The notes under the pieces were generated by a model. The model saw nothing but the letters and a program-made list of their open reading frames with translations. It was not told the DNA's origin and made no database searches. From CAVYVZ01 sp963772065 (GTDB lineage Bacteria; Acidobacteriota; Vicinamibacteria; Vicinamibacterales; UBA2999), in NCBI GenBank assembly GCA_963772065.1, contig CAVYVZ010000009.1, positions 1-64,000 of the forward strand: a DNA stretch of 64,000 nt, written 5' to 3'. A program made the position numbers and the translations under genes. Position 1 is the stretch's first letter. Each line of letters starts with the position of its first letter. This document shows, in pieces, positions 35,143 to 44,587 of this stretch.

Positions 35143-36357
35143 CGCGCCGCGAACGACTTCCATCGGCGGCGCGGTCACCGGCGGCTTCTTCACAACGGAT
35201 TTCTCCGCCGTGACCGGCAACTCGACGTAGAAGGATGCACCGCCATTGGGGTGCGACTCGACGCGAATGCGGCCGCCATGCTCCTGAATAATCGCGTAGG
35301 CGACCGTCAGACCGAGGCCGGTCCCCTGGCCCACTTCCTTCGTGGTGAAGAACGGGTCGAAGATCTTGCTCTTCACCTCCTGCGGCACGCCCGGCCCATC
35401 GTCGTTGACCTCCACACAGACGGCCTCCCGCTCCATGTCGTGCCACGAGCGGACGACGAGCGAGCCGCGGCCGTTGGCGGCCAGCATCGCGTGTTCGGCG
35501 TTGATGATGAGATTCAGCAGCACCTGCTGAATCTGGTGTGGATCGACGAGCACCTGGGGCAGGCCGCCGGCGAGCGCCTCGATGACGACGACGTTCGACA
35601 CGCGCTGCTCGTAGGCGCGGAGCGACAGCGTTTCGCGAACGACGGTGTTGATGTCGATCAGGTGCCGCGTCGATTGCCGCTTGCGTGCGAAGGTCAGAAG
35701 GCTGCGCACGATCCGTGCGGCGCGCTCCGCCTCGCCAAGAATCACTTCGACGCCGCGCTTGGTGCCTTCGTCGAGCGGCCGCTCGGCGAGGCGCTCGGAC
35801 CAGCTCAGGATGGTCGCAAGCGGGTTGTTCAGCTCGTGCGCGACGCCTGAAATCGTCTGGCCGAGCGCCGCCATTTTTTCAGCCTGGAGGAGTTGCTGGT
35901 ACAGGTCGCGCGATTGATCGTCCAGCTTCTTGCGCTCGCTGACATCGCGCACGAGCGCTTCGACGCGCATGCCGCCTTTTGAGTCGGGCGCATCGGCCCG
36001 GGCGGTCACTTCGACCCAGACCGGCGACTCGTCGACCCGCCGCATGCGCAGCAGATAGTCGGTGACCGAGCCGTCGTTCGTCAGCCGCTCGAGGAAGCTC
36101 TCGCGGGCACTTCCGTCGCCGAAGCGCTCGGCGGCGAAAGGCGTGACGTCCTTCTCCTTCGTCTCGGGAGGGTAGCCGAAGATCAGCTTCAGATGCGCGT
36201 TCGTGGCGAGCGTGACGCCGCCGCGCCGAGCGGCGGCCGGCGAGAGGGTGCCGATGAAGACGCCTTCGTGAACCGCTTCGAAGAGCCGCTCGAATGCTTC
36301 GGCGCGTGAGGCAACAGGCGCTGGCGCCTCCCGCCGCGCGGGTGCCCGAGTTTTCAC
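34783..36357 (-). CDS. Hybrid sensor histidine kinase (PAS-HisKA-HATPase-REC)
   Basis: This is a 524-residue protein without membrane segments, so it is probably cytosolic. A PAS domain (residues 20-145) has FERLFEAVHEGVFIGTLS and ends VEALVRDVSERKKLDDQS. The H-box is MAALGQTISGVAHELNNPLA. The ATPase domain has LLNLIINAEHAML (N box), DDGPGVPQEVKSKIFDPFF (G1/F) and GQGTGLGLTVAYAIIQEHGG (G2). A C-terminal REC domain has VLLVEDEHALATA, the Asp in LVICDLKMPRVDGM and AKPFRLADLL. It converges on the sigma-factor gene and is a candidate partner of the NtrC-type regulator. It lies 27 bases after the PCYCGC-type gene on the same strand. Confidence 0.93.
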   Translation of the reverse strand: MKTRAPARREAPAPVASRAEAFERLFEAVHEGVFIGTLSPAAARRGGVTLATNAHLKLIFGYPPETKEKDVTPFAAERFGDGSARESFLERLTNDGSVTDYLLRMRRVDESPVWVEVTARADAPDSKGGMRVEALVRDVSERKKLDDQSRDLYQQLLQAEKMAALGQTISGVAHELNNPLATILSWSERLAERPLDEGTKRGVEVILGEAERAARIVRSLLTFARKRQSTRHLIDINTVVRETLSLRAYEQRVSNVVVIEALAGGLPQVLVDPHQIQQVLLNLIINAEHAMLAANGRGSLVVRSWHDMEREAVCVEVNDDGPGVPQEVKSKIFDPFFTTKEVGQGTGLGLTVAYAIIQEHGGRIRVESHPNGGASFYVELPVTAEKSVVKKPPVTAPPMEVVRGASVLLVEDEHALATAVSEALRDSGLQVDHAGDGHDALARLRETQDYDLVICDLKMPRVDGMTLYRAIAAAAPELARRVIFVTGDVAGTDAERFLEESGCRWLAKPFRLADLLRAVRETLA

Positions 36358-36384
36358 CAGCGCATTATAGAAGGGCTTCGGCTT

Positions 36385-36903
36385 TCATTTCTTGGCGGCG
36401 GCGGGCGGCTTCGGCGTCGGCGTGGCTGTCGGAAAGCGCGACGCATACTTCTGATCGATCGCTGTGCGAATCTGCGCAGCCGATGCGCCCGAATTGAACA
36501 TCTGCATCGCCGAGTACGCGACGTCGATGCAGATCGCGCATCCATAGCCGTGCGAGTCCCACGTGACCTTGCCGCTCGCGTCCCGCGACCGAACGAAGCA
36601 GTCATGATTGCCCGCGTGGCCGCCGCGCTCACAGCCGCAGAAGCAGGGCACGTACTGCAGGACTTCAGGATGGCGCGCTGCAAATTCGTAAGCGGCCTGA
36701 ACGATCGGCATGGGCCGGGGCGCGGGGTAGCCTTCGTAGGGAATCGGAGGCAGAGGGCCGACGTGCGGCTTCATGGGACTCCGCGACACCACTGGCCTGA
36801 GGGGCGCCGCCCCGTGATCGTGCGCCTGGCCTGCGAACGACAGACTGGACGCGGTCAAGAAGCCGATGAGAGCGATAAACGCAGGAAACCGGAACACACG
36901 CAT
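36385..36903 (-). CDS. Exported PCYCGC-motif protein
   Basis: This 172-residue protein has the signal peptide MRVFRFPAFIALIGFLTASS. A Pro/His-rich segment follows, then the family core: AAYEFAARHPEVLQYVPCFC, GCERGGHAGNHDCFVR and HGYGCAICIDVAYSAMQMF. This is the PCYCGC motif family of exported proteins, here with Phe for Tyr. The conserved Cys and His residues suggest metal binding or redox activity, but the function is not established. The C-terminal tail is Lys/Pro/Ala-rich. It is the last of four same-strand exported-protein genes, 9 bases after the VWA-TPR gene. Confidence 0.85.
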   Translation of the reverse strand: MRVFRFPAFIALIGFLTASSLSFAGQAHDHGAAPLRPVVSRSPMKPHVGPLPPIPYEGYPAPRPMPIVQAAYEFAARHPEVLQYVPCFCGCERGGHAGNHDCFVRSRDASGKVTWDSHGYGCAICIDVAYSAMQMFNSGASAAQIRTAIDQKYASRFPTATPTPKPPAAAKK

Positions 36904-36912
36904 GGCTTTATG

Positions 36913-39714
36913 CTATCTGATGCCGAGCGCCTTTCTCCACCCCTGAACCACCTGGATTTGCGGTCCGTTGGCGGCGATGTACGCCGCTGCATAGTCCCGG
37001 AATCGGTCGAGCTCCGACGTATCCGACCGCTCCCCTGATGCGAATGCCTCGTAGATCATGTGCATCGTCAGGTAGAGGATGTCGATGTCTCCCGGCTGCT
37101 TTGCAAGATGTGCGTGGGCGAGCGGGAGGGCGTCCGCGACCCGTCCCAGGAGCGCGTAGGCCTGCACGCGGCGGCGTTCGTACTGAGCGCGATCGGTGAA
37201 GGTCGGCTCGGCCTCGTTCAGGAGGTCGAGCGCGTGTTCGGCTTCGCCGAGGCGCAAGAGACCGTCGACCAGGACTGGGTAGACGCCAGCCGTCCCAACC
37301 TCTCCGATGAGTGCCGTCTGCCATGCGCCAACCGCGTCGCGGTCCTTGCCGGAGGCCGCAAGGGTCGCGCCGAGGTAGAAGGCCGCGCCAATGAAGTCGG
37401 ACTCCGAGCGGAGCGCCGCCCGAAAATAGGCGCTTGCTTCGGCCGCCCGATTCTCCGCGAGCAGGCAGAGGCCTCGAGCGAACGACAGGCCGACATCACC
37501 CACCTGCGCATCGAGCTTCTTCGAGTGAAGATCGCCCGCCTTGATCGCTGTCAACGCTTCGCGCGCGGCGGCTGATGGCGAGTAGCGCGTGAGCACGTGA
37601 TCGATGAATGGCTCGACCACCGCCGGCGCAAGCACGTCCTGCGGCTTGAACGGAGGAATCGGCGGGCGCATCCGGCCACGTGATACGGAGGGCGCCGGAG
37701 ATCGCGCGGTCTCCACGGGTTTCGCGGCGCGCGCCCTGGCGGCGATCTGGAACGGCCGCGTTGCGATCACCGGCTCGTGCCCTGGAACGGCAATCGTCGC
37801 GCGCGCGATGTATTCCCCCGGCGGCAGCACACCGACATGGAGAGCCACGCCGGCGGCTCTGACGCGCTCGTCGCTCCTCTGCGGCACCGCGCGCTCGCTC
37901 ACGATTGCCGCGCCGCCCTCTTTCTCGGCAACCGCAAACGTGACCTGCGTATCGTTCAACAGACGGGCATCGCTCGCCGACAGCTCCAGCATGGCCCGGA
38001 GCGTCTCTCCCTCGAGGTTGACGTGCACCTCGGGCCGTACCTCGCCGCCACGGCCGGACCCCGCGAGGATCAGGTCCGATACGCCGACGTTGCCCGCCTC
38101 CCTCAATCTCGCGATGACCGGATGGTGGACGCTGCCAATGCGGCCCTCCGGATCGACGGCCGCAAACCGCACCGTGTATTCACCGGGAGGTACTTCAGCG
38201 TTGGCGACGTACAAGAGCGAGGACGCGTTGTCCCCTCGATCCATTTTCGCGGTCGACACGAACTGGTTCGCGATGACCTTGCCGTTGGCGTCGAGAACGA
38301 GAAAGCCGATCTCGAGGCCGGCTTGCGAAGCAGTCGGCGTACCGATGTCGGCGCTGACGATCACCTTGATGCGGTCTGCGACCGTAGCCGGCGCGGCGAA
38401 TGCCGCGACGCGCAGAGGGATGCCGGCGGCGGGCGTGGCGGAGCGAAGCACCTCTACGAGGCGACCGCCGGGCGCGCTCGAAGCGGGTTCCACCGCCACG
38501 GCGTCGATGGTGAACTGCGCCCGCGCCCTGACAGTTGTCGCCGGTCGCTTCACGTCCACCTTGATGCGATGCGGCTTCCCGTCGCGATCGGCATCGGTCG
38601 GCTCGACGCCGATCAAGTAATAGCCGGAAAGCTCGCGTGCCACGCGCGCGAAGATGTTCTCGCCGCTCCCTACGATCCGGAAGCGTGCGCCGCGAGCGGC
38701 ACCCGCCAGGTCCTGGGGCCCGTCGGCCAGGAGCCGCTCGTCGTCGGACCGGGTGAAGGACGGTTCGGTGGCATCGACGTCTCTCCCCGACATGTCTATG
38801 TGCACGGCGTACACCGCGACGCGCGCGGCAGCCGCCATGTCGCCAAGTCGGGAGATCTCGAGCCGAATGTCGTGGCTCAGGAATCCTTGAGAAAGCAGAA
38901 TCAGCGTCTTCGGCCCCGGCGTCGCGCGGAGGTTCGACAGAATCTGGCCGATGCCGCTCACCGTCTCGCGGGCGCGCTGGCGGTAGGTCGCGATCTTCTC
39001 GACCGCATCGGTTTCCGAGGTTTGTCTGCAGATCGCCAGGTCTGAGTCTGGCGCCGCGGTGACGCCGCCCCCACCGCCGCCCGGGGTCGACATAGTCCCC
39101 GGCGCCGTGCGCCCGCAGATGCGCGTGAGCGCACGTTCCCAGCCGAGCGAGTCGTTCCTGTCGAACGCGACCGCTTCCGAGATCGTGACCCGTCCCAGGC
39201 CGACGCGGTCCGCCTTGCCGATCGTTCTTTTGACCGCATCCAGGACGCGCTGGCGATCCAGCGTGAAGTCGACCGATCCCTCGAACCGTGGCAAGCGAAT
39301 GAATCCAAGGCGGTCGGCGGGCGACAAGCCGTTGACGAGCCGGTCGACCGACGCGAGCACCGAGCGCGCGGCGCCCGGAGGAATGCTGTTCTCGTCGACC
39401 AAGATCATGATGCGGCGCGCATCGGACTCGCCCTCGTTCGAGGAGTAGTGCGACGCCCTCGGCCGCGCCGGCGCGTTGGCGGGACCGGAGGTCTTCACGA
39501 ACTGCAGCGAGGCGATCGCCCGGGGCTGGCCATCGATCGACACGACGAAGTCTTCGGGTGCAAGGTCGCCGACCGGAGTGCCGTTGCCGTCGACAACCGT
39601 GGCGTCGACGAGAATCAAATCCGCGCGCGCCTCGAATTGAACGGGAGGCTGCTGGGCCGCGGGGGCAATCACCGCGACGGTCAGCAGCGAAGCGGCCGTT
39701 ATCCAGATGTTCAT
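36913..39714 (-). CDS. Exported VWFA-related protein with C-terminal TPR-like region (acidobacterial type)
   Basis: The 933-residue product starts MNIWITAASLLTVAVIAPAA, a signal peptide. The next block (FEARADLILVDATVVDGNGT, then VGDLAPEDFVVSIDGQPRAI) is the hallmark of acidobacterial VWFA-related domains. The metal-site strand reads RIMILVDENSIPPG, so the canonical DxSxS motif is degenerate. A middle region with beta-sandwich character (PPGEYTVRFAAVDPEGRIGS) follows, and helical repeats from about residue 700 (AAEASAYFRAALRSESDFIG, LLRLGEAEHALDLLNEAEP) look like TPRs. It is probably periplasmic or surface-exposed. Its start overlaps the stop of the upstream VWA gene. Confidence 0.82.
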   Translation of the reverse strand: MNIWITAASLLTVAVIAPAAQQPPVQFEARADLILVDATVVDGNGTPVGDLAPEDFVVSIDGQPRAIASLQFVKTSGPANAPARPRASHYSSNEGESDARRIMILVDENSIPPGAARSVLASVDRLVNGLSPADRLGFIRLPRFEGSVDFTLDRQRVLDAVKRTIGKADRVGLGRVTISEAVAFDRNDSLGWERALTRICGRTAPGTMSTPGGGGGGVTAAPDSDLAICRQTSETDAVEKIATYRQRARETVSGIGQILSNLRATPGPKTLILLSQGFLSHDIRLEISRLGDMAAAARVAVYAVHIDMSGRDVDATEPSFTRSDDERLLADGPQDLAGAARGARFRIVGSGENIFARVARELSGYYLIGVEPTDADRDGKPHRIKVDVKRPATTVRARAQFTIDAVAVEPASSAPGGRLVEVLRSATPAAGIPLRVAAFAAPATVADRIKVIVSADIGTPTASQAGLEIGFLVLDANGKVIANQFVSTAKMDRGDNASSLLYVANAEVPPGEYTVRFAAVDPEGRIGSVHHPVIARLREAGNVGVSDLILAGSGRGGEVRPEVHVNLEGETLRAMLELSASDARLLNDTQVTFAVAEKEGGAAIVSERAVPQRSDERVRAAGVALHVGVLPPGEYIARATIAVPGHEPVIATRPFQIAARARAAKPVETARSPAPSVSRGRMRPPIPPFKPQDVLAPAVVEPFIDHVLTRYSPSAAAREALTAIKAGDLHSKKLDAQVGDVGLSFARGLCLLAENRAAEASAYFRAALRSESDFIGAAFYLGATLAASGKDRDAVGAWQTALIGEVGTAGVYPVLVDGLLRLGEAEHALDLLNEAEPTFTDRAQYERRRVQAYALLGRVADALPLAHAHLAKQPGDIDILYLTMHMIYEAFASGERSDTSELDRFRDYAAAYIAANGPQIQVVQGWRKALGIR

Positions 39715-40865
39715 GGACTGTTCCCGCCGGGTGCCTTGTAGCCTTGGCGCGCGCGCACGCGGTACCGCGTGTTCGGCACCTGGACGGTGATGGTGTGCCA
39801 CTTGCCGTCATGCTTCGGATCGATCGCGAGCATGTACTGATTTGAAAGGTCGTCGACGATTTCGGCGAAGGGCTGGTCGAGCTGGTCGCTCCGCTGAACG
39901 AACAGGGCACGGCCGCCGCTCGCCTCCGCGAGTCGTTCCATCTTCTCTTTGAGAGCCTCGATCGTCGCGCCCCGCCCTAACCCCACCATGAAGAGGGTTG
40001 CGTCGCTCTCGCGCACCAGTCGTTCGACCTGGTCGTAGCTCGCCTGACTCGAGCGGTCCTCGCCGTCGCTGAACACGACGAGGGCGCGGCGCCCGACTTG
40101 CCGGGAGAGAATCTCGAGCGATCGGACCACGACGTCGTACAACGCGGTGCCGCCCCAGGCGCTCAGGCGATCGACCGCGCGCGCGCGTGCGGCCGGATCG
40201 GATTCGCGGCGAACGAGCGTGAACAGGTTGTCGTTGAACGCGACGAGTGTGACCTGATCCTTGGGTCCGAGCGCCGCGAGAAACGTGCGTACCGCCGCCT
40301 TCACATCCGGCAGCGCGCCGGCCATGCTGCCGCTGACGTCGATCGCCACGACGAGCTCGAGGGCGGTGCCGATCGGCTGGAAACCGGTGATCGGCCGCGG
40401 CTGTCCGTCGTCGAGGATGCGGAACTGGTCGCGGGTCAGACCCTTCACGAACCGCGCGCCGTCGGTCACGACGGTATTCACCTGCACGACCTCGACGGTC
40501 ACGGACTCCGTGTAGCCCAGCTCCTTCGTGCGGACGTTCGCGACGACGCGGCCGCCGGTGTGAAGTCGCGCGACCGCGCGGATCGCATGCTCAACGACAT
40601 TCGCGCCCGCGTCCCACGCGCATTCGGGCCGGCGAGCGGGAACGACGCAGACCTGCCGGCCGTCCGCAAAGAACGCGATGTCCGCGATCTGCGACGCCGA
40701 TCCAGCTGGCTCGATGGCAATCTTCAACATCACGGCGCCGCTCAGGTACGTGTCTGCGGTCGGAGAGATGAAACGGAGCACCGGCTCCGTCTGCGTCCCT
40801 CCGGGCGCGGACGTGGCCAGGGCGAGCGCGACGACGAACGCACCCCAGGTTCGCACCGTCGTCAC
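39711..40865 (-). CDS. Exported von Willebrand factor A domain protein
   Basis: This is a 384-residue protein from a GTG start, with a signal peptide ending near ALATSAPGGTQ. An N-terminal Ig-like part (FISPTADTYLSGAVMLKIAI) is followed by the linker VNTVVTDGARFVKGLTRDQF. A VWA domain then has the intact metal-ion site VVAIDVSGSMAG, LYDVVVRSLEIL and RALVVFSDGEDRSSQ. The C-terminal piece YMLAIDPKHDGKWHTITVQV and YRVRARQGYKAP is typical of acidobacterial VWA proteins. It overlaps both neighbours by 4 bases (GTGA and ATGA), so the three genes are translationally coupled. Confidence 0.88.
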   Translation of the reverse strand: MTTVRTWGAFVVALALATSAPGGTQTEPVLRFISPTADTYLSGAVMLKIAIEPAGSASQIADIAFFADGRQVCVVPARRPECAWDAGANVVEHAIRAVARLHTGGRVVANVRTKELGYTESVTVEVVQVNTVVTDGARFVKGLTRDQFRILDDGQPRPITGFQPIGTALELVVAIDVSGSMAGALPDVKAAVRTFLAALGPKDQVTLVAFNDNLFTLVRRESDPAARARAVDRLSAWGGTALYDVVVRSLEILSRQVGRRALVVFSDGEDRSSQASYDQVERLVRESDATLFMVGLGRGATIEALKEKMERLAEASGGRALFVQRSDQLDQPFAEIVDDLSNQYMLAIDPKHDGKWHTITVQVPNTRYRVRARQGYKAPGGNSP

Positions 40866-43800
40866 CGCTGATGCGATGCGGCCGGCCGCAGCGGGCCCGT
40901 CGCCGTGAGCGAGGCGATGTAATCCTCGACGCGCTCTCGCGACACGGCCCGTGCATAGTCGACCGCCGCCGCCCAGTCGTCGCCGTAGAGAGCTGGAACC
41001 TCATGGATGAAGTCGTGCGTCGCCAGCGAGAGCACCCACGGCAACAGAACCGCCGGCGCCTTCAGTTCATCGAGCAGCTCGGTGAGCCGCAGCGTCAGGT
41101 CGGGTATGCGCGTCGCAAGTTGCCCCGTGGCCGGTCTGCCTGAAAAGATCTCCCATGGCCCGGCCGATGGAAACCGGACGCAGTAGCACCCGGTGAGCGG
41201 TTCCTCCGCCACGCCCAACGCGTGGCGACGGGCGTCGTCTTCGCCCGGCGCACCTATCTCGAGCAGCTCGGCGATCGAGAACAGGCTTGGCACCTTGGCC
41301 AAGTCGTGTTTCGCGCCCCACCTCAGAAGCTGGCGGCGGGCCGCGCTCATGCGTGCGGCGGCGGCGAGCGCCTCCAGCCGGGCGACGTCGGAGCCGGCCT
41401 CGACCACGCGTCGGCGACCCTCCCTGACGCCGGCCGCGGCATGGCGCAGACCTGCGTCGCTCAGACGACGGGGGTTCATCAAGACCACCGATGTGGCAAA
41501 GGCCTCGCAATCGTTTTCGTTGAGGCGCGGGAGCTCGGGGACGCGATCCCCCGCGAGCCGGCGGAGCACGCGCGGTGCGAGCACCAGATCGAGCCCGAGG
41601 GCGGCGCCGACCACTCCCGATGCGGTGAAGCGCGGGCGCATCCAGGGACCGCGCGTTCGCGCCTCTTCGATCACCGCGGTTGCGACGGCGAAGTCGTGCT
41701 TGTGTGACACATCGGCCTCGCCGCCCAGCACGCTCTCGGGGTCGCCGAGGACCGGTGCGTACGCCAGCGCCACGAGGGTTTCGCCGAGCAGATAATCTGC
41801 GGCCGCGATGAGCGGCGTCGCAATGCGAGTCGCCCGGGTCGCGTCTTTGGGTTTCTTGATTTTCGAGAGATCGCGCACCGCCCGGTCCACGAGTCGGTTG
41901 ATGTTCGGTGCGTCGTCGCCGTTCAGTCCGGGCCAGGCTTTCGCCGGTGTGAGCGTCGCGGCTCGGCTCTTCAGCGACGCGGCGGCAGGCCTTACGCGTT
42001 CGACGGTGAAGGCCGGCTTGTCGAATGCGGCCAGCTCGCGCGAGAACGCAAGCACCGCATCGAGGGAATTGCCCCCCTGCTTTTCCCGAATCGCTTCAAT
42101 CCTGCGCCTCTCCGACGTGGCAATGCTCACATCGTACGCGAGGCCCTCCCACTCGAACCGGCCAACGCCGTCGGCGTCAGGGTCGGCGAACGCCGTCACG
42201 AGGTCGTGTTCTGCGCCTCCCGAAGAGCCCGTGTCGCCGCGGCGGATTGCGGGAAGAAGCCTGTCGTCAATCCACGCGGCGACCCGGCCGCCGTACCCGA
42301 CCGAACCCACGGGCATCATCGCGGAGAGAGCCCCGAGCAGCTGCTCGGCGGCGTCGCGGTCCAGGTGTCCAGTGCGCACCAGTCGATCGAGTGTTGCGAG
42401 CGCGCCCTGGAACTGAGCCTGTAGTGGAATCTGGCGGCTGGGATCATCGACCCGCTCGATCGCCAGCGCGTGTCTCGCGATCGAGGCGTACACCTGAGGA
42501 GACGTGACCCCCAGCCGTTCGAGGATCAGCATCACGGCCGGGTACCGCGCAAACGCGCGAATCGCGACCAGCACGTCCCCCTGGTGCGCGGCTGTCGCGC
42601 CGCCGAATACACGCTGGCCAAACGCGAATGCTTCGAAGCGCTGGCGCCGGTGCCGCGCAGGCGCGAGCGCGACGAGCTCGGCCAGGCTGGCCGCATCGAG
42701 TGCGCCCCGCTCGGCGACGTCGCGGACTTCGCGGGCGGGTTCCTCGGGAAGGTCAGTGGTATCGAAGGCCATTCGCCAGAGCCCGCGTGATGCGGGAGCG
42801 GCGAGCGTTCCGTCGGGCGCAACGCGCGCGACCTGCAGCAGGGTGCCGGCGTCGTACATGGGCCGCGCGAACGGCACCGACCACTGCGACCACTCCGCTT
42901 CGATGCCGGCGAACGCTCGATAGAGCGCCCGCAGGCGCTCGACGCGACCGTCGGCGTCATCGCTCGCGAGGCCGAGCGCGAAATTCTGGCGCGGCCCATC
43001 GAGCGCATCGATGGACTCGTACAGGTACGCGAGCCGGCCCTCGTCCCGGCCCAGTACCTGCTTGAGGAAGTCGACGGGCATCGTAACGGGTGCACCAATC
43101 AACGCTTCCCACAGCGGGCGTGCTGCCTCACCTCCAGGGACGTCCACGCGACCATTCGCCACGCGAAGGCTGCCGCCGTAGGCGGCCAGCGTGCCGGGTC
43201 GCTCGCGATAGAGCCAGCGAAGCAGGTCGGGATGCTTGCTCAGGAGAGCCCGCGTTTCCGGCGTGAGGGCGCACAAACCGTAGTACAGGAGAGATGCGTT
43301 GCGGTCCCCGATGATGGCGCTGAACAAGGTGCGTGGCGGCACTGCGTGCTGGAAGACGGCGTCGGCCCACACCTCCGGCGCGAGCGGAAGCGGCACCTCG
43401 ATCACGGCGGGTGAAACGCGCACTGCCTCGCCTGCATTGAGGCCGTCGACCATCCTGGTGGCATCGATGCCCACACGCGCGAGGTGTTCGCGTCGACGGA
43501 CCTGATCGTCGCTGCCGTCGAGCTCCGCGAAGAGCCGCTCGTCTTGCTCGCGCAAACGTAACCCTGCGGCCTCGAGCACCGCCTTGACCGCGTCGCGCGC
43601 GGGGCGCGCATGGGTCCCCGCCAGTGTGACCTCCGCATTCGGCAGACGGCCGACAGCGTCGAGCAGGGCATTCGTGTCTTGGAGAACCACGGACAGCTGC
43701 CGCCGCGCCGGGTCCACCGTCGCGTTCACGCCGTCCGGCAATGAGTGGATTCGCCGAATGAGGCGCAGCATGAGTTGCGCACGGTCGTCCTGGAGGGACA

Positions 43801-43930
43801 CGCCCGCCATCTCGAACGCGGCACTGGGCGCCGCCAGGCTGTGCCAGGTCTCCTCCGGCTGCGCGACAGCGGGACCCGCCGCAATCGTCAAAAGCGTGAC
43901 AAACAGTGCGGTTCGGGTGGCCGTGGACAT
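40862..43930 (-). CDS. Large exported protein of unknown function (1022 residues)
   Basis: No family is recognised. The start at 43930 gives MSTATRTALFVTLLTIAAGP followed by AVAQ, a clear signal peptide with cleavage site; the longer frame to 44014 has none. The mature protein is largely helical with repeated Ala/Leu/Arg-rich segments. It has a short Gly motif (PVGSVGYGGRVAAWID), a possible EF-hand-like DPDADGVGRFEWEG near residue 600, and a C-terminal GCYCVRFPSAGPWEIFSG. It heads a coupled run with two VWA proteins and the PCYCGC-type protein, which suggests a common envelope assembly. The divergent Lrp gene lies 135 bases away. Confidence 0.75.
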   Translation of the reverse strand: MSTATRTALFVTLLTIAAGPAVAQPEETWHSLAAPSAAFEMAGVSLQDDRAQLMLRLIRRIHSLPDGVNATVDPARRQLSVVLQDTNALLDAVGRLPNAEVTLAGTHARPARDAVKAVLEAAGLRLREQDERLFAELDGSDDQVRRREHLARVGIDATRMVDGLNAGEAVRVSPAVIEVPLPLAPEVWADAVFQHAVPPRTLFSAIIGDRNASLLYYGLCALTPETRALLSKHPDLLRWLYRERPGTLAAYGGSLRVANGRVDVPGGEAARPLWEALIGAPVTMPVDFLKQVLGRDEGRLAYLYESIDALDGPRQNFALGLASDDADGRVERLRALYRAFAGIEAEWSQWSVPFARPMYDAGTLLQVARVAPDGTLAAPASRGLWRMAFDTTDLPEEPAREVRDVAERGALDAASLAELVALAPARHRRQRFEAFAFGQRVFGGATAAHQGDVLVAIRAFARYPAVMLILERLGVTSPQVYASIARHALAIERVDDPSRQIPLQAQFQGALATLDRLVRTGHLDRDAAEQLLGALSAMMPVGSVGYGGRVAAWIDDRLLPAIRRGDTGSSGGAEHDLVTAFADPDADGVGRFEWEGLAYDVSIATSERRRIEAIREKQGGNSLDAVLAFSRELAAFDKPAFTVERVRPAAASLKSRAATLTPAKAWPGLNGDDAPNINRLVDRAVRDLSKIKKPKDATRATRIATPLIAAADYLLGETLVALAYAPVLGDPESVLGGEADVSHKHDFAVATAVIEEARTRGPWMRPRFTASGVVGAALGLDLVLAPRVLRRLAGDRVPELPRLNENDCEAFATSVVLMNPRRLSDAGLRHAAAGVREGRRRVVEAGSDVARLEALAAAARMSAARRQLLRWGAKHDLAKVPSLFSIAELLEIGAPGEDDARRHALGVAEEPLTGCYCVRFPSAGPWEIFSGRPATGQLATRIPDLTLRLTELLDELKAPAVLLPWVLSLATHDFIHEVPALYGDDWAAAVDYARAVSRERVEDYIASLTATGPLRPAASHQR

Positions 43931-44045
43931 ACCGGTAGAGGAAGAGCGGTTTGTAGCACCCGCCCTGCTGGCCGTCAAGGCGGCCGCGCGGCAACCGGCT
44001 TGTCCTACATACATCAGAATAATCCGTTTAATATCAGGCCATCTT

Positions 44046-44060
44046 CAGAATAAAATTCTG
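44046..44060. promoter_or_regulatory. Palindrome CAGAAT-AAA-ATTCTG, candidate Lrp operator
   Basis: A perfect 15-base palindrome ends 5 bases before the GTG of the Lrp-type regulator. A partial copy CAGAATAA lies at 44015-44022. AT-rich dyads of this size beside lrp-family genes are typical autoregulatory sites. The 135-base gap is divergent, so the site could also affect the exported-protein operon. Confidence 0.6.
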
Positions 44061-44065
44061 CCATT

Positions 44066-44587
44066 GTGGGTAGTGAGCGAAGTATCGACGAGATCGACCG
44101 TCGGATCCTCAGTCTTCTCCAGGACAACGCGAGGATGCCGCAGACCGAGGTCGCCAAGGCGGTCGGGCTCGCGCCCTCGGCGGTTCTGGAGCGGATTCGC
44201 AAGCTCGAAGCACGCGGCGTCATCGCAGGTTACGTGGCACTGGTCGACCCGCACGTCGTCGACTTGCGGATGCTGGCTTTCGTTGCCGTTCGAACGAACG
44301 TGGTCGGCGACCAGGAGCGTGAAGCCGCGTCTCGGCTCGCGGCGATTCCCGAGGTGCTCGAGGTGCATCACGTCGCGGGAGAGGATTGTCTCCTGTTGAA
44401 GATGCGCGCCCGCGACGCGGAGCATGTCGGCGAGCTCCTGAGGAACCAGGTCAGCGCCGTGCCCGGCGTCAGCTCGACGCGGACCACCATCGTGCTTGGC
44501 AGCATGAAGGAGTCGCCGCGCCTGCCGATCGCCGTTGCAGAAGGCGATGAAGAACCGGTCAGCGTGGCTGGAGGGCGGGCGTCGTGA
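44066..44587 (+). CDS. Lrp/AsnC-family transcriptional regulator
   Basis: This is a 173-residue protein from the GTG at 44066. An N-terminal HTH has IDEIDRRILSLLQDNARMPQ, TEVAKAVGLAPSAVLERIRK and LEARGVIAGYVALVDP, the full AsnC-type signature. A C-terminal RAM domain (LAFVAVRTNV, HHVAGEDCLLLKMRARDAEH) binds a small ligand, often an amino acid. The last 25 residues are an extra tail. It overlaps the EamA transporter gene by 4 bases. The usual logic of such pairs is ligand-responsive control of an amino-acid or metabolite exporter. Confidence 0.93.
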   Translation: MGSERSIDEIDRRILSLLQDNARMPQTEVAKAVGLAPSAVLERIRKLEARGVIAGYVALVDPHVVDLRMLAFVAVRTNVVGDQEREAASRLAAIPEVLEVHHVAGEDCLLLKMRARDAEHVGELLRNQVSAVPGVSSTRTTIVLGSMKESPRLPIAVAEGDEEPVSVAGGRAS

